Origin: CAVVEQ01 sp963804865
GTDB lineage: Bacteria > Chloroflexota > Anaerolineae > Anaerolineales > Anaerolineaceae
Assembly (NCBI GenBank): GCA_963804865.1
Contig: CAWDSH010000042.1
Location: 600,115-664,114, forward strand
Reading direction: 5' to 3'
DNA length: 64,000 bases
Part shown: piece by piece, positions 9,826 through 19,797 of the stretch
Layout: each line of letters begins with the position of its first letter
Position numbering within the stretch: position 1 is the stretch's first letter
Position numbers and translations under genes: made by a program
Notes under the pieces: generated by a model
Database searches by the model: none
What the model was told of the DNA's origin: nothing
What the model saw: only the letters and a program-made list of their open reading frames with translations

Positions 9826-11898
9826 CTATTCTTCTCTCTTCTGCTGCAAATCCTTCTGGCGTTGGGCGACGATTTCCTGGGTGAGATTTGAAGGAACGAC
9901 TTCGTAATGATCGTGTTCCATGGTGAAATGCCCCCTGCCGCCGGTGAAAGAGCGTAATTGGGTGGTATAGCGCATCATTTCCGCGAGAGGCACATGCGCT
10001 GTGATCGTTGAATGTCCTTTTTCGGATTCCATGCCCTGGACGCGTGCGCGGCGTGTGTTCATGTCTCCGAGCACATCACCCATGTTGGATTCAGGGACGA
10101 CGATCTTCACGGACATGATCGGTTCCAATAGAACGGGTCCCGCATCGTGAAATGCAACTTTAAAGGCTTCTCGTCCGGCAACTTCAAACGCGATGGGTTT
10201 CGAATCGACCGGGTGTTCCTTGCCGTCATAAATGGAAACGTGCACCTTGGATACGGGATAACCGGCGAGGATGCCTTCCTTCATCGTGGCAAGGATGCCT
10301 TTCTGAATGGATGAGGAATAGCTTTGCGAAACAGCCCCACCGAAAACATCCCAGGAGAAATCGAAATCCTTGTCCGGACTGGGTTCGACGCGCAGCCAGA
10401 CCTCTCCAAATTGACCTGCGCCGCCGGTCTGTTTCTTATGGCGGTGCATACCCTCGCCCTTCTTGGTGATGGTTTCCTGGTAGGGTACCTTGGGGATGCT
10501 GGTGGTGAGGTTCACCTGGAACTTGGTTTCAGCGCGGCGGATGATCACATCAATGTGCTGATCGCCCATTCCCTGCAGGATGGTCTGATTGGTGGACATT
10601 TCCTGGCGCCAGCTGATGGTCGGATCCTCTTCACAAAGGCGTGTGAGCGTGGGGGAAATCTTGGTCGCATCGGCCTGTGTCTTGGGGAAGATCGCTACCT
10701 GGAAGAGCGAATGGGGGTAAGCTGGCATCGGCAGGCTGAGGGGATGAGTCTTATCACAAAGGGTGTTGCCCGTGGAAGTTTCGGTCAGCTTGGGTACAAC
10801 ACCGATATCACCGGAATGAACGATCTTGACCGGCATGGTTTCCTTGCCGCGGGGAATGCTGATCTGTCCCAATCGTTCTTCGATACCCTTGGTCTGGTTC
10901 CAAACCCGGCTGTCGGTATTGAGTGTTCCCGAATAAATTCGGAAGAAGGTTTGTTTACCAACGAAGGGATCAGCGGTGGTTTTCCAGACGTATGCAGCCA
11001 GTGGCCCGCTATCGGAAGCCTTAAGCTCTTCATCACCTTCCTTACCTTTGGCAAATACCGCCGGGGCTTCCACCGGTGAAGGGATCAGCTCGAGAATGGC
11101 GTCCAGTAATTGGTGAGCACCGATCTCCAGTTGACCTGAAGAGACAAAAACCGGGGCGTAGCTGCCGGCGCCGACGATCTTTCTTAAACCCTGGATCAGT
11201 TCATCTTCAGTCAGGCTCATGGTGGCGAAATATTTTTCCATCAAGGAATCATCGCCTTCTGCTGCTGCTTCCACCAATTTGGCATGCGCTTCATCAGCGG
11301 CACCCTTGAGCTCTGCAGGGATTTCAACCGGGGTATTGCTGTTCCCCTTGAAAGCTTTCATCCTCAAAACATCGATCACACCCTGGAATGCAGCTTTCTC
11401 TCCCCAGGGGATCTGTACGGGGATCAGGCGGATACTTGAGTATTCCTGGACTGAAGCGATCGTTTTTTGGAAATTTGCGTTATCGCGCTCCATTTTGTTG
11501 ACCACGAGAAACCGGGGGAGCTTGAAGGTATCGCAGGTGTCCCAGGCGATCTCAGTGCCAACTTCAAGTCCGGCAACTGAATCCACGAGGACCAGTGCAC
11601 CTTCCACCACTCTTAAGGCGGAAATGACTTCCCCGACAAAATCGGTATAGCCGGGTGCATCCAGGACATTGATCTTATTGTCTTTGTATTCGACCGGGAT
11701 CACCGAGGTCGAAAGGGAAAGTTTACGTCGAATTTCCTCGTCTTCGAAATCTGAAATCGTTGTTCCATCTTCGATCTTGCCAAGTCGCGTTGTGCCTCCT
11801 GTGACATGCAGGAACGCTTCACCCAATATGGTTTTTCCTGCACTGCCGTGTGATACCAGCGCGATGTTACGAATATGATCAGAGGTATATTCTTTCAT
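9826..11898 (-). CDS. Elongation factor G paralogue (EF-G2 / FusA2-like)
   Basis: 690-aa translational GTPase with all EF-G domains: GTPase (1-280), domain II (about 300-390), domains III-V (about 400-690). The GTPase motifs depart from canonical EF-G: G1 is GSAGKT in place of the usual DAGKT, G3 is DAPGYTDF instead of DTPGHVDF, and G4 is NKMERD instead of NKMDR. This pattern marks the EF-G-like branch (EF-G2/FusA2), whose role is poorly defined and usually not the main translocase. ATG at 11898 is preferred over TTG at 11904 because AAGGG lies 9 bases before it. It is transcribed alone. Confidence 0.9.
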   Translation of the reverse strand: MKEYTSDHIRNIALVSHGSAGKTILGEAFLHVTGGTTRLGKIEDGTTISDFEDEEIRRKLSLSTSVIPVEYKDNKINVLDAPGYTDFVGEVISALRVVEGALVLVDSVAGLEVGTEIAWDTCDTFKLPRFLVVNKMERDNANFQKTIASVQEYSSIRLIPVQIPWGEKAAFQGVIDVLRMKAFKGNSNTPVEIPAELKGAADEAHAKLVEAAAEGDDSLMEKYFATMSLTEDELIQGLRKIVGAGSYAPVFVSSGQLEIGAHQLLDAILELIPSPVEAPAVFAKGKEGDEELKASDSGPLAAYVWKTTADPFVGKQTFFRIYSGTLNTDSRVWNQTKGIEERLGQISIPRGKETMPVKIVHSGDIGVVPKLTETSTGNTLCDKTHPLSLPMPAYPHSLFQVAIFPKTQADATKISPTLTRLCEEDPTISWRQEMSTNQTILQGMGDQHIDVIIRRAETKFQVNLTTSIPKVPYQETITKKGEGMHRHKKQTGGAGQFGEVWLRVEPSPDKDFDFSWDVFGGAVSQSYSSSIQKGILATMKEGILAGYPVSKVHVSIYDGKEHPVDSKPIAFEVAGREAFKVAFHDAGPVLLEPIMSVKIVVPESNMGDVLGDMNTRRARVQGMESEKGHSTITAHVPLAEMMRYTTQLRSFTGGRGHFTMEHDHYEVVPSNLTQEIVAQRQKDLQQKREE

Positions 11899-11916
11899 TA
11901 ACAAAGACCCTTCTTC

Positions 11917-11944
11917 TTTATAATAGGAGATGGTTGGTTGACAA
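11917..11944 (-). promoter_or_regulatory. Promoter for the EF-G2 gene
   Basis: On the minus strand, TTGTCA (11939-11944), a 16-base spacer and TATAAA (11917-11922), each 5 of 6 to the sigma-A consensus. The predicted transcript starts near 11910, about a dozen bases before the ATG. Confidence 0.6.
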
Positions 11945-12026
11945 CCTCCCTATTCTAAAGGAAAGCAGCAATCTTGACAAGAAGATTTCACGCGTCATCC
12001 TTAGTCCCAGTAATCGGGCTCCCAAA

Positions 12027-12635
12027 ATGATCAAATCCTTGATCCGCCGTTTGTTATTTTCGTTGAAATATCTGGGGAATCCTCCCTGGGATACGGGTGA
12101 ATCACCACCAGAATTATTGGCTTTTATCAATACCCACCCCCCGGGACACGCCCTGGATCTGGGTTGTGGAACGGGCACTAATTTGATCACGCTGGCTAAG
12201 GCGGGGTGGCAGGTGACTGGAGTGGATTTTGTTCCCCGTGCCATCCAGCGGGCCAGGAGCCGGTTCAACCGGTTGGGACTTGAGGGTGAGTTGATCCTCG
12301 GAGATGTGACTGATATTCCCCGGTTGAGAGACAAAAGATTCGATCTTATCCTGGATATGGGCTGTTATCACGGTGTGGTCAATGACAGGCGGGAAAAATA
12401 TCAGCAAAACATCGCGGAATGGCTGCTGCCTTCCGGGAGTTTTTTACTGTATGGTTTTATCAGTGATGAACCTGGTTCCAGGGGTATATCACCAGCAGAC
12501 GAAGAAAGATTCGAGCGCGTTATGCACCTGGAAAACAAATCCGTGAGCAGCGATCCCAGCGGCCATCCTTCTGCCTGGTGGCATTACGTGCGATTTGGGA
12601 AAGCAAAAAGTTCACCGGTGGACATGGTTAAGTAA
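12027..12635 (+). CDS. Class I SAM-dependent methyltransferase
   Basis: About 202-aa methyltransferase with a Rossmann core. Motif I is LDLGCGTGTNLITL (about residue 43), motif II GVDFVPRAIQRAR (about 67), and the post-motif region has LILGDVTDIP and FDLILDMGCYHGV. The ATG at 12027 is chosen because the longer frame to 11850 would run over the divergent EF-G2 promoter and start. The substrate is unknown; the family includes thiopurine/tellurite-type and small-molecule methyltransferases. It is a lone plus-strand gene between two minus-strand units. Confidence 0.85.
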   Translation: MIKSLIRRLLFSLKYLGNPPWDTGESPPELLAFINTHPPGHALDLGCGTGTNLITLAKAGWQVTGVDFVPRAIQRARSRFNRLGLEGELILGDVTDIPRLRDKRFDLILDMGCYHGVVNDRREKYQQNIAEWLLPSGSFLLYGFISDEPGSRGISPADEERFERVMHLENKSVSSDPSGHPSAWWHYVRFGKAKSSPVDMVK

Positions 12636-12731
12636 ATATCAAGATCTTATTGAGCAAGGTCTAATTGGATAAGAGCTGTACTGGATTGGGGGAAAGTCAA
12701 TCGCGGATAGGTTAATCTATCTGGCTATTTG

Positions 12732-13259
12732 CTAATCCAAATTCTTTTCCATGCGCCAGGCTGGTTCCTTCACCTCGTGCCAGTTACCATCCTCATCCGG
12801 GTAGGACCAGTTGCCCTCTTCATGCGCCGCGATGTGATATCCATTTTTTTCATACAGGCTGATGGCTTTGACATTCTCCTTGGCGACGTTGAGAGTCAAA
12901 AACCGGAACCCCCTTTTCTTCAGATCAGCTTCGATGATTTCAAGGATGCGCGATCCAAGCCCGTGGTCGCGATATTCAGGCTTGATGCGGAAAGAAAACA
13001 TGTAGGCATGGGTTGTCCCATTGGCAAGCTCGGGACGATCGCATTCGAGCTGGACGAACACCTGTCCGATGATGCCTATCCCCTTGGACTCTGCCACCCA
13101 TAATACCGCCTGCCCCTGCTGGGCACGTTCAAATGTGTTCCTGTAGACCACGCGGAAATGAGAATAGGTTCCATCCCATTCAAGTCCCGGCAGATCTTCC
13201 TGACGAACCCTGCGGATGATTGTTTTTCTCAGCCAATCAGGTAAGGGGTTTGGTTCCAT
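12732..13259 (-). CDS. GNAT-family N-acetyltransferase
   Basis: 175-aa acetyl-CoA-dependent acetyltransferase. The GNAT core is clear: a beta-strand 4 (YMFSFRIKPEYRDHGLGSRIL) containing the RxxGxG/A-type acetyl-CoA loop as RDHGLG, then LTLNVAKENVKAISLYEKNGY, the usual motif A/B ending. The C-terminus (DEDGNWHEVKEPAWRMEK) is typical of ribosomal-protein or small-molecule acetyltransferases. The acceptor is unknown. It starts 10 bases after the tRNA nucleotidyltransferase stop, so is co-transcribed with it. Confidence 0.9.
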   Translation of the reverse strand: MEPNPLPDWLRKTIIRRVRQEDLPGLEWDGTYSHFRVVYRNTFERAQQGQAVLWVAESKGIGIIGQVFVQLECDRPELANGTTHAYMFSFRIKPEYRDHGLGSRILEIIEADLKKRGFRFLTLNVAKENVKAISLYEKNGYHIAAHEEGNWSYPDEDGNWHEVKEPAWRMEKNLD

Positions 13260-13269
13260 TTGCGATGGG

Positions 13270-15957
13270 TTAATTGGATTTGGGATTATTGATCAGATTG
13301 AGTTCTTTGACCAGCTCTGCCAGGATCTTCTGTTCTTCAGCTTGGTTATTGATTTTGCCATCGATCCAGCCAGCCTTAAGTACTTCCAGGATTTGTCGGT
13401 AAACCGGTCCTGGGTCAATCCCCAGTTTTCGGAGAATTCTACCGTCCACGGTAGGTTCGATCTTTCTCCATTTGAGTATTAAATTCTTGATGAGATCATG
13501 TTCAAGGTTCGAAAGCGGTCGAAAGTTGATTGCGTACAGTACCGCTGATGAAAATGATGCCAGTTTTTGAGTTATTTCGCTGGGTTTCAACCCTTTCAGC
13601 ATTGGGAGGATTGCCAGTGCTTCATGTAGTTCGATGATCGCGTTGATCAAGGTTTTGGGCATGCGCAACCGCTCGGCGAGTTGCAGGCTGGAATCCCTCT
13701 CCAGGAAAGAAAACCACACCAGGTAAAACAGCACCACTCTGATGGGCTCGCGTCCGACAGCGGATGGCAGATCCAATGTGGTGTCTGGTTTCATATTCAG
13801 AAGGGAAACCAATGCTTCCTCGATCTCGGGTGACCAGATCGATGATGGGTGGATTGCAGTCAGCAGATCCAGTTCATGCAATCGGGCAAACAAGTTTAAC
13901 GCCTGTTTTTCTTCGATCATCTGATCCAATTCATGCCGGATGCGGATGCCTGAGACTTGTTTGAGCAAGGGACGCGCTTCTTCCATGAGTTGAAGGGTGC
14001 GGGATTCTATCTGGAAGTCGAAGCGTTGTTCGAAGCGGATAGCCCTGAGCAACCGGGTGGGATCATCCACAAATGATAAGGAATGTAAGACACGGACCAA
14101 TCCGTTCTTAAGGTCGCCCTGTCCTCCCCAGTAGTCATAGAGTTCTCCATAATGCCTGCCGTCCAGGCGTAAAGCCATGGTATTGATCGTGAAATCACGC
14201 CGGTGCAGATCGAGCTTGATACTGCCGCGCTCGACGGTAGGCAGGGCGGTGGGGTATTCGTAAAATTCGGTTCGCGAGCTGATCAGATCGATTTCAGCCG
14301 GTAGTTCATCCAGTGTCTTGCAGTTGGGAAAATATGACGATTTGAGCAGTTTGTCATGGATTCTGGCAAGCTGCCATTTGGCGGTTCCGAATCGACCATG
14401 CGCGATCACCCGACCGCCATACTGATCGTGCAGTAATTTGGCAAGGGCAATGGCATCCCCTTCCACAACGATATCCAGATCTGTACCTGGTCTATTCAGG
14501 ATCAGGTCGCGGACAAATCCGCCCACGATATAAACCGGCATATGCAGGCCATGGGCATTATTGGCGATGAGTTTGATCAAGCCGAGTCTTGCCGCGGATA
14601 AAGCCGATTCCAGCTTTCGAGCAAGATTTCGATCCTGTATGGATCGATCTTCCTTGCTTGCCATTGTTTTAAGGACATCTGTCCGGGTGACTATGCCGAT
14701 TACTTTTGCTGAATCCCCATCGATGACTGGGATTTGTCCCCACCCAGTGTTTGCCATGACTGCCTGGAGTTGATCGAGCGAATCATCCGGACGGACGCAT
14801 ACCTCACCGCTTTCCATGAGACTCGTTATGGAAATATCCAGTTTATGCGCCAGGGCACGGTCGACCGCTCTGCGGGTGAGCAATCCCAGGATCTTGTTGC
14901 CATCTACCACGGGGTATCCCTCGTATCCAAAGTGCTGCATCAAGCGGGCTGCTTCCGCAACCGAGGTTTGCGGTGAGATAAGCTTAGGTCTGCGGGACAT
15001 GATCTGACCAACTGTCACGGCAGGCTTGATTACGCTGGGAAGCATGCTGACCAGATCAGCCCGGACTTCCTTGATGGCTTTTTCATATTTCCAATCTTTT
15101 TTTTCTGAATCTGGTGGATGGATCAATGCCGCCGCCGCGCGTTCATGACCTCCACCCTTAAAATGCGCTGCCAGTTTGGATACATCCACCTGGTCGCTGG
15201 TGGACCGCGCGATCATGCGGATGCCTTCCGAAGTGTTGACCAGGAGGATCAACGCGTCTGGATCGAGCAGGTCGCGCATTTTATGCGCCACACTGGAAAT
15301 CTCTTCGTTCATATCCACGGCATTCGCCAGGGCGATGATGATGCTTGTGCCGTGAATGTTGAGCGTTTCGGTCGAGTCCAACAGCCGGTCATATAATTTC
15401 CGTTGGTCGTCGGAAAGGGGAGGGTTCAGGAATTCTGCGGCTATCCGCAGGCTGGCACCTTGTTCGAAAAGGAAGGAAACAGCCTGCACATCCCGCAGGG
15501 TGGTATTGGCATAAAGCAGGGAACCGGTATCTTCATAGATGCCGATCAACAGCATGGTTGCATGGATGAAATTCAGGTTGCCGTTATGCTCGCGAATATG
15601 CTCGACAAAAAGGGTTGTGCACGCGCCAGTCTCCGCGCTGGATTTTTGCCATGCTGGTGGCAGATCTTGGCGCAGTTGGTGATGGTCCACCACGTTCACT
15701 TTTGTTTCAGCCGAAAAACCCTTTAACGTCACCAGGGACTGGGTATCCACCAGGGTGATGTTCTCAATGGGTTTGTTCGGAAGGTCGCGAAATTCCACAA
15801 AGGGCAGTTCAGAGCCATATAGGTTCAAGAATGCCCTTGCGTTGCGATTGATTCGCGCAGGCAGCACGGGGTAGGCGGTCTCATCCAATAAAGACGCCCC
15901 CAGCATGGCTGCCAGGGCGTCAAAATCAGCCTGCTCGTGGGTAAGAATGACGCGCAT
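13270..15957 (-). CDS. DHH-CBS-CBS-tRNA nucleotidyltransferase/poly(A) polymerase fusion
   Basis: 895-910 aa multi-domain protein. The N-terminus is a DHH phosphoesterase (HEQADFDAL, VVDHH near residue 85, DHHA1-like GGGHERAAA near 290). Two CBS domains follow (about 320-440). The C-terminal half is a class II tRNA nucleotidyltransferase: GGFVRD, GTDLDIVVEGDA, RRDFTINTMALRLD and RLLRAIRFEQRF motifs, then an all-helical C-domain. Proteins of this architecture in Aquifex, cyanobacteria and Deinococcus include A-adding enzymes that finish tRNA CCA ends together with a separate CC-adding enzyme. Start is uncertain: ATG at 15957 begins the conserved DHH strand, but ATGs up to 16002 are possible. 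Confidence 0.92.
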   Translation of the reverse strand: MRVILTHEQADFDALAAMLGASLLDETAYPVLPARINRNARAFLNLYGSELPFVEFRDLPNKPIENITLVDTQSLVTLKGFSAETKVNVVDHHQLRQDLPPAWQKSSAETGACTTLFVEHIREHNGNLNFIHATMLLIGIYEDTGSLLYANTTLRDVQAVSFLFEQGASLRIAAEFLNPPLSDDQRKLYDRLLDSTETLNIHGTSIIIALANAVDMNEEISSVAHKMRDLLDPDALILLVNTSEGIRMIARSTSDQVDVSKLAAHFKGGGHERAAAALIHPPDSEKKDWKYEKAIKEVRADLVSMLPSVIKPAVTVGQIMSRRPKLISPQTSVAEAARLMQHFGYEGYPVVDGNKILGLLTRRAVDRALAHKLDISITSLMESGEVCVRPDDSLDQLQAVMANTGWGQIPVIDGDSAKVIGIVTRTDVLKTMASKEDRSIQDRNLARKLESALSAARLGLIKLIANNAHGLHMPVYIVGGFVRDLILNRPGTDLDIVVEGDAIALAKLLHDQYGGRVIAHGRFGTAKWQLARIHDKLLKSSYFPNCKTLDELPAEIDLISSRTEFYEYPTALPTVERGSIKLDLHRRDFTINTMALRLDGRHYGELYDYWGGQGDLKNGLVRVLHSLSFVDDPTRLLRAIRFEQRFDFQIESRTLQLMEEARPLLKQVSGIRIRHELDQMIEEKQALNLFARLHELDLLTAIHPSSIWSPEIEEALVSLLNMKPDTTLDLPSAVGREPIRVVLFYLVWFSFLERDSSLQLAERLRMPKTLINAIIELHEALAILPMLKGLKPSEITQKLASFSSAVLYAINFRPLSNLEHDLIKNLILKWRKIEPTVDGRILRKLGIDPGPVYRQILEVLKAGWIDGKINNQAEEQKILAELVKELNLINNPKSN

Positions 15958-16105
15958 GGATTTATTGTACATCAATCCCATTGGCATATTTGTTGAGAGC
16001 ATTTCTCCTGATTTTTTCCGTTAGATTGGGAAAAAGGTTATAATTCCGCCCGCATTACTGATAAATAATACGAATGAATTAATGAGAAAAAAGAGCAGAT
16101 TGTAA

Positions 16106-16778
16106 ATGAGTCTTGTAGATTTGATCAACAGTATCAGCAGCTGGGCGCAATCCATCATTGGGACGATGGGCTATCCCGGTTTGGCGCTGGTCATGTTCCT
16201 CGAAAACATTTTTCCGCCCATCCCTTCCGAGATCATCCTGCCCCTGGCAGGATTCATGACCACGCCACAAAACGTCACCTCGGTGCATTTCACTGTATTA
16301 GGCGTGACCCTGGTGGGATGCTTGGGCTCGTTGGTCGGCGCATGGACATTTTATGGCCTGGCTGCCTGGTTCGGCGAGGAACGCATTCGCTGGCTCGTGC
16401 GGCGAATTGGCAAGTACTTGTTGTTGAAAGAAACCGATTTCGATAATGCGCTCAAGTTTTTTAATCGCTATCACTCCTATGTCATCTTTTTTCGGACGCT
16501 TTATCCCGATCATTCGCAGCCTGATTTCCCTCCCGGCAGGTATCGCGAGGATGAATCCGCTTGTTTTCACTGCATTCACAGCAGCCGGAACCGCCATCTG
16601 GAGTTTTGTCCTGACATATGCCGGTCGTATTTTGGGCGAGAACTGGTCAGTCATCAGCGAATTCATCAAGAAATACGAACGTGGCGTGCTGATCGTCACC
16701 GGAATACTGATTGTGGTTTTCATCCTTACAAGACTTCTCGATCTCCTTAAACACAAACCAGCCCGGACCACCAGCTGA
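16106..16778 (+). CDS. DedA-family membrane protein (one frameshift)
   Basis: DedA/SNARE-associated family membrane protein, a half-transporter linked to undecaprenyl-phosphate or phospholipid flipping. Motifs: FLENIFPPIPSEIILPLAGF at about residue 30, and GRFIPIIRSLISLPAG in the second half. The frame breaks at a run of six T (16487-16492). With five T the protein reads straight through as VIFFGRFIPIIRS, the family's conserved arginine motif, to a stop at 16778 (about 223 aa). Without correction there are two open frames, 16106-16750 and 16446-16778. It ends at the terminator at 16786. Confidence 0.85.
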
Positions 16779-16785
16779 TTTTTCA

Positions 16786-16815
16786 AGCCCCGTCGCTTCA
16801 ACGGGGCTTTTTATT
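16786..16815 (+). terminator. Intrinsic terminator after DedA
   Basis: Perfect 8-bp stem agccccgt / acggggct (16786-16793 with 16801-16808), 7-base loop, then tttttattt. It lies 8 bases after the DedA stop. Confidence 0.9.
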
Positions 16816-16860
16816 TGGTACCCCCGCCAATCTCTGGTATTATCATCAACGGAGGGCGAA

Positions 16861-18014
16861 ATGTTTCCTGATCTATCGCATGATGAAATTCTTCGCTATT
16901 CCCGCCACCTTCTGATCCCGGAAGTAGGTTTGGAAGGTCAGCGCAAGCTTAAAGCATCTTCGGTGTTGGTTGTGGGTACCGGAGGGCTGGGATCACCCAT
17001 CACGCTTTATCTGGCAGCAGCAGGGATAGGCCATCTTGGCATCGTGGACTATGACGCGGTGGAGCTATCCAACCTCCAGCGGCAGGTGATCCATGGAACA
17101 TCGACCATCGGGATTCCCAAGGTGGAGTCTGCCCGCGAACGCATAATGGATCTCAATCCCAATATTTCCATTGATAGCTACAACACTGTTTTGAATTCGT
17201 CCAATGCGAGGAAAATAGCAAAGGTTATCAAATCCTGGTGGACGGTACGGATAATTTCCCTACGCGTTACTTGATGAACGACCTTGCTGTTCTGACTGGA
17301 AAGCCATTTGTCTATGGAGCGGTCTTTCGTTTTGAAGGGCAGGTGAGCGTTTTCGATGCCCAACACGGACCCTGCTATCGCTGCATGTTCGCAGTGCCTC
17401 CAGATCCGGGCATCATTCCTTCCTGTGCAGAAGGCGGCGTTTTTGGAGTGATGCCGGGGATCATCGGGACCATCCAGGCGACCGAGGTGATCAAGCTCAT
17501 TCTTGGGATAGGCGAACCTTTGATCGGCTCGCTCCTCATTGTGGATGGACTGGAATCTAGCTTTCAAAAAGTCACCATTCCCAAGAATCCGGAATGCCTG
17601 GTCTGCGGCACCAAACCCCTGATCAAGGATTTGATCGATTACGAGGAATTCTGCGGTTCGCCCATCATATCCCCGGATGAGATCCAACTGGATCCGGGAC
17701 AATCGCTTTCACCGCAGGAGCTCTCCAGCTTGATGAAGGACGGGGACGTACTGCGCATCATCGATGTGCGCTCCCCGGTGGAACAGCAGGTTTCCGTTTT
17801 CCCCGGTGCAGAGAACATCCCCCTTGAGCAGCTGCGCGAACACATAACGCAATTAAACCAGGAGCAGCTTATCGTCCTTGTCTGCCGTACCGGGATACGC
17901 TCGGCGCGTGCGGTAAAAATGCTCCTGAAGGCTGGATTTTGCAGGGTTAAAAATCTTAAGGGTGGGATTAATGCCTGGGCACGGGAAATTGACCCTTCAA
18001 TTCGGCTTTATTGA
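16861..18014 (+). CDS. moeB: MoeB/ThiF-type sulfur-carrier adenylyltransferase with rhodanese domain (one frameshift)
   Basis: E1-like enzyme that adenylates the C-terminal Gly-Gly of a sulfur carrier (MoaD/ThiS type) for molybdopterin, thiamine or thiolation pathways. The N-terminus has the nucleotide-binding GTGGLGSP loop (about residue 40) and RQVIHG. The second part has VDGTDNFPTRYLMND, the catalytic-cysteine region SCAEGGVFGVMPG and two Cys pairs (CYRC, CLVC). The last ~100 residues are a rhodanese domain with the CRTGIRS active loop. A base is missing near 17217-17224; restoring one gives a continuous IAKGYQILVDGTDNF. Which carrier it serves is not shown here. Confidence 0.88.
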
Positions 18015-18028
18015 ATTGCTGAGGATTC

Positions 18029-19751
18029 ATGCGATTTGGGGTGCGCAATCTCAATGATTTCATCAAGAATAACCTGGTTGCAGTCACAATCACTGCAGCT
18101 GTTCTGACGCGCCTCATTTTCATCATATATACCCACTACACCGCTGAAGACGCATTCATCACATTTCAGTTTTCCCGCCGCCTGGCGCAGGGATTGGGCT
18201 TTGTCTATAACCCGGGGCATCCAATCTATGGCACAACCACGCCGCTATTTACCCTGTTTTTGGCCGGATGGTTGAAATTATCCTCAGATCCCCGGCTGGG
18301 TGCGTGGATGTTAAACCTGGCTGCTTTTGCCGCTACGATGGTTTTCACCTCTTTATCGCTTGAGAAACTTGGGGTCTCAAAAACCAGGCAGTGCCTGGTG
18401 ATTGTCCTTTGTGCTCTATCATCCCGCTTATGGACGGCAGATACCGGTGGCATGGAGACTCCTCTGGTTGTTCTGCTGATGGCGATCAGCTGGTATGCAG
18501 TAATCCGCGGTTCATTTGCGTGGGCTGGGATTGCTTCCGGGCTCCTGCTCTGGACCCGCATCGATCTTGGCTTTTGGGTGCTGGTGCTGGCTTTTTCAGC
18601 ATTCCGCAGGAATTTCAAGACCGGTTTGCTATATTCGGCCATTACTGCAGGGATTTATCTCCCCTGGCTGATTTATGCCACCATCGTCTTTGGTTCACCC
18701 ATCCCAAATACCATCGCAGCTAAGGCGATCGCTTATAGCGGGGTTGAATATAACAACCTCTATTCCCATTTCATGGTACTTTTCCGGCTGTTTTCGCTGA
18801 GTGACCTGGCGATCGAGCAATTCAAGTTGACGAATTTGATCTCGATATGCATGATCGCATTTGCGCTCTGGGCGCTTTTTCGGCAGCGCAGGGAAGCACC
18901 ATTTCTCCTGCTCGTTTTATTCATTATCATCGAAGGCGCAGTGCTGGTGCTCTACCGGACCACCTACTTCCTGCGTTATTTTGTGCCGTTGCTTTGGGCT
19001 TTCCAGGTGCTGGCCGGCTTGACCCTGGGCGAGCTATGGGACATGGCTGGGGCAAGATCATTGATCAATGGAGTATTGTTATCGCTTGCTTTCGCCACTG
19101 CCCTGGTTTCTGCAATTTCTTTGATCCTGTTCTATGCGACTCCTCTCCCGATCCTTGAATCATTCCTGGATGTTGTTCTATTTATCTGGTTGGGTCTCTT
19201 TGTCCTTTCCGGACTCTTTTTTTCCTATAGATACTTCAATAAAAAACCTCTTCTCACACCACAAGTAGTTAGATCTACCTTGGTAGCCTTCCTGGTTGTG
19301 CTCACCATGCTTGGATTTGAAAATGCGAAGTTGGTACGCTTCCTTCAAGCCAACCGGCATGAAGCGTCACTCACCCGGATCGGTCTCTGGTTGAATCAAA
19401 ACACCCCCGTTGGCTTCAACCGTGATGCTTGAACCTCTCGGTTACATCGGATATTATGCCGACCGTATCATGATGGATGAAGTCGGGTTGGTGACCCCGG
19501 AAATTGTGTCTTTGAAAGCGCAAGGAGTGCGCAAAACAGAAGAATATTACCGCATCCTCACACCTGATTACGTGGTCGTGCATTGTGATGATTCCCTGAC
19601 CATGCAAACCAAGGGATCAGGGGTGCTGGTCGCAGAATATGGATTTCAGATAGAGATCAATCCTTTGGATTATGATCCAAGCGATGATGACCACTCTGCA
19701 AAAGGGATCTTTGCGCGCAATGCATGTTACGAAATCTGGAAGAGGTATTAG
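18029..19751 (+). CDS. GT-C family membrane glycosyltransferase (one frameshift)
   Basis: Roughly 570-aa multi-pass protein. The first extracytoplasmic loop has AEDAFITFQFSRRLAQG and GFVYNPG, resembling the arabinofuranosyl/mannosyl GT-C transferases that use a polyprenyl-phosphate donor. About ten hydrophobic helices fill residues 15-440, then a soluble C-terminal domain. The frame breaks at five C (19404-19408). With four C it continues as NTPLASTVMLEPLGYIGYYADR into the second open frame (19410-19751), which holds the C-terminal soluble part common in this family. It begins 14 bases after the MoeB stop. The glycan is unknown. Confidence 0.75.
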
Positions 19752-19797
19752 GGTTTAATAAACCATCTCTTACCAGTATGATGATCACTCTCCAAAG

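Noticed and set aside
11850..12026. N-terminal extension of the methyltransferase
   Set aside because: It would overlap the divergent EF-G2 start and promoter; the Rossmann domain fits the ATG at 12027.
16487..16492. Programmed frameshifting in dedA at the T6 run
   Set aside because: Many unrelated genes here break the same way at short runs; a general error explains all without a special site.
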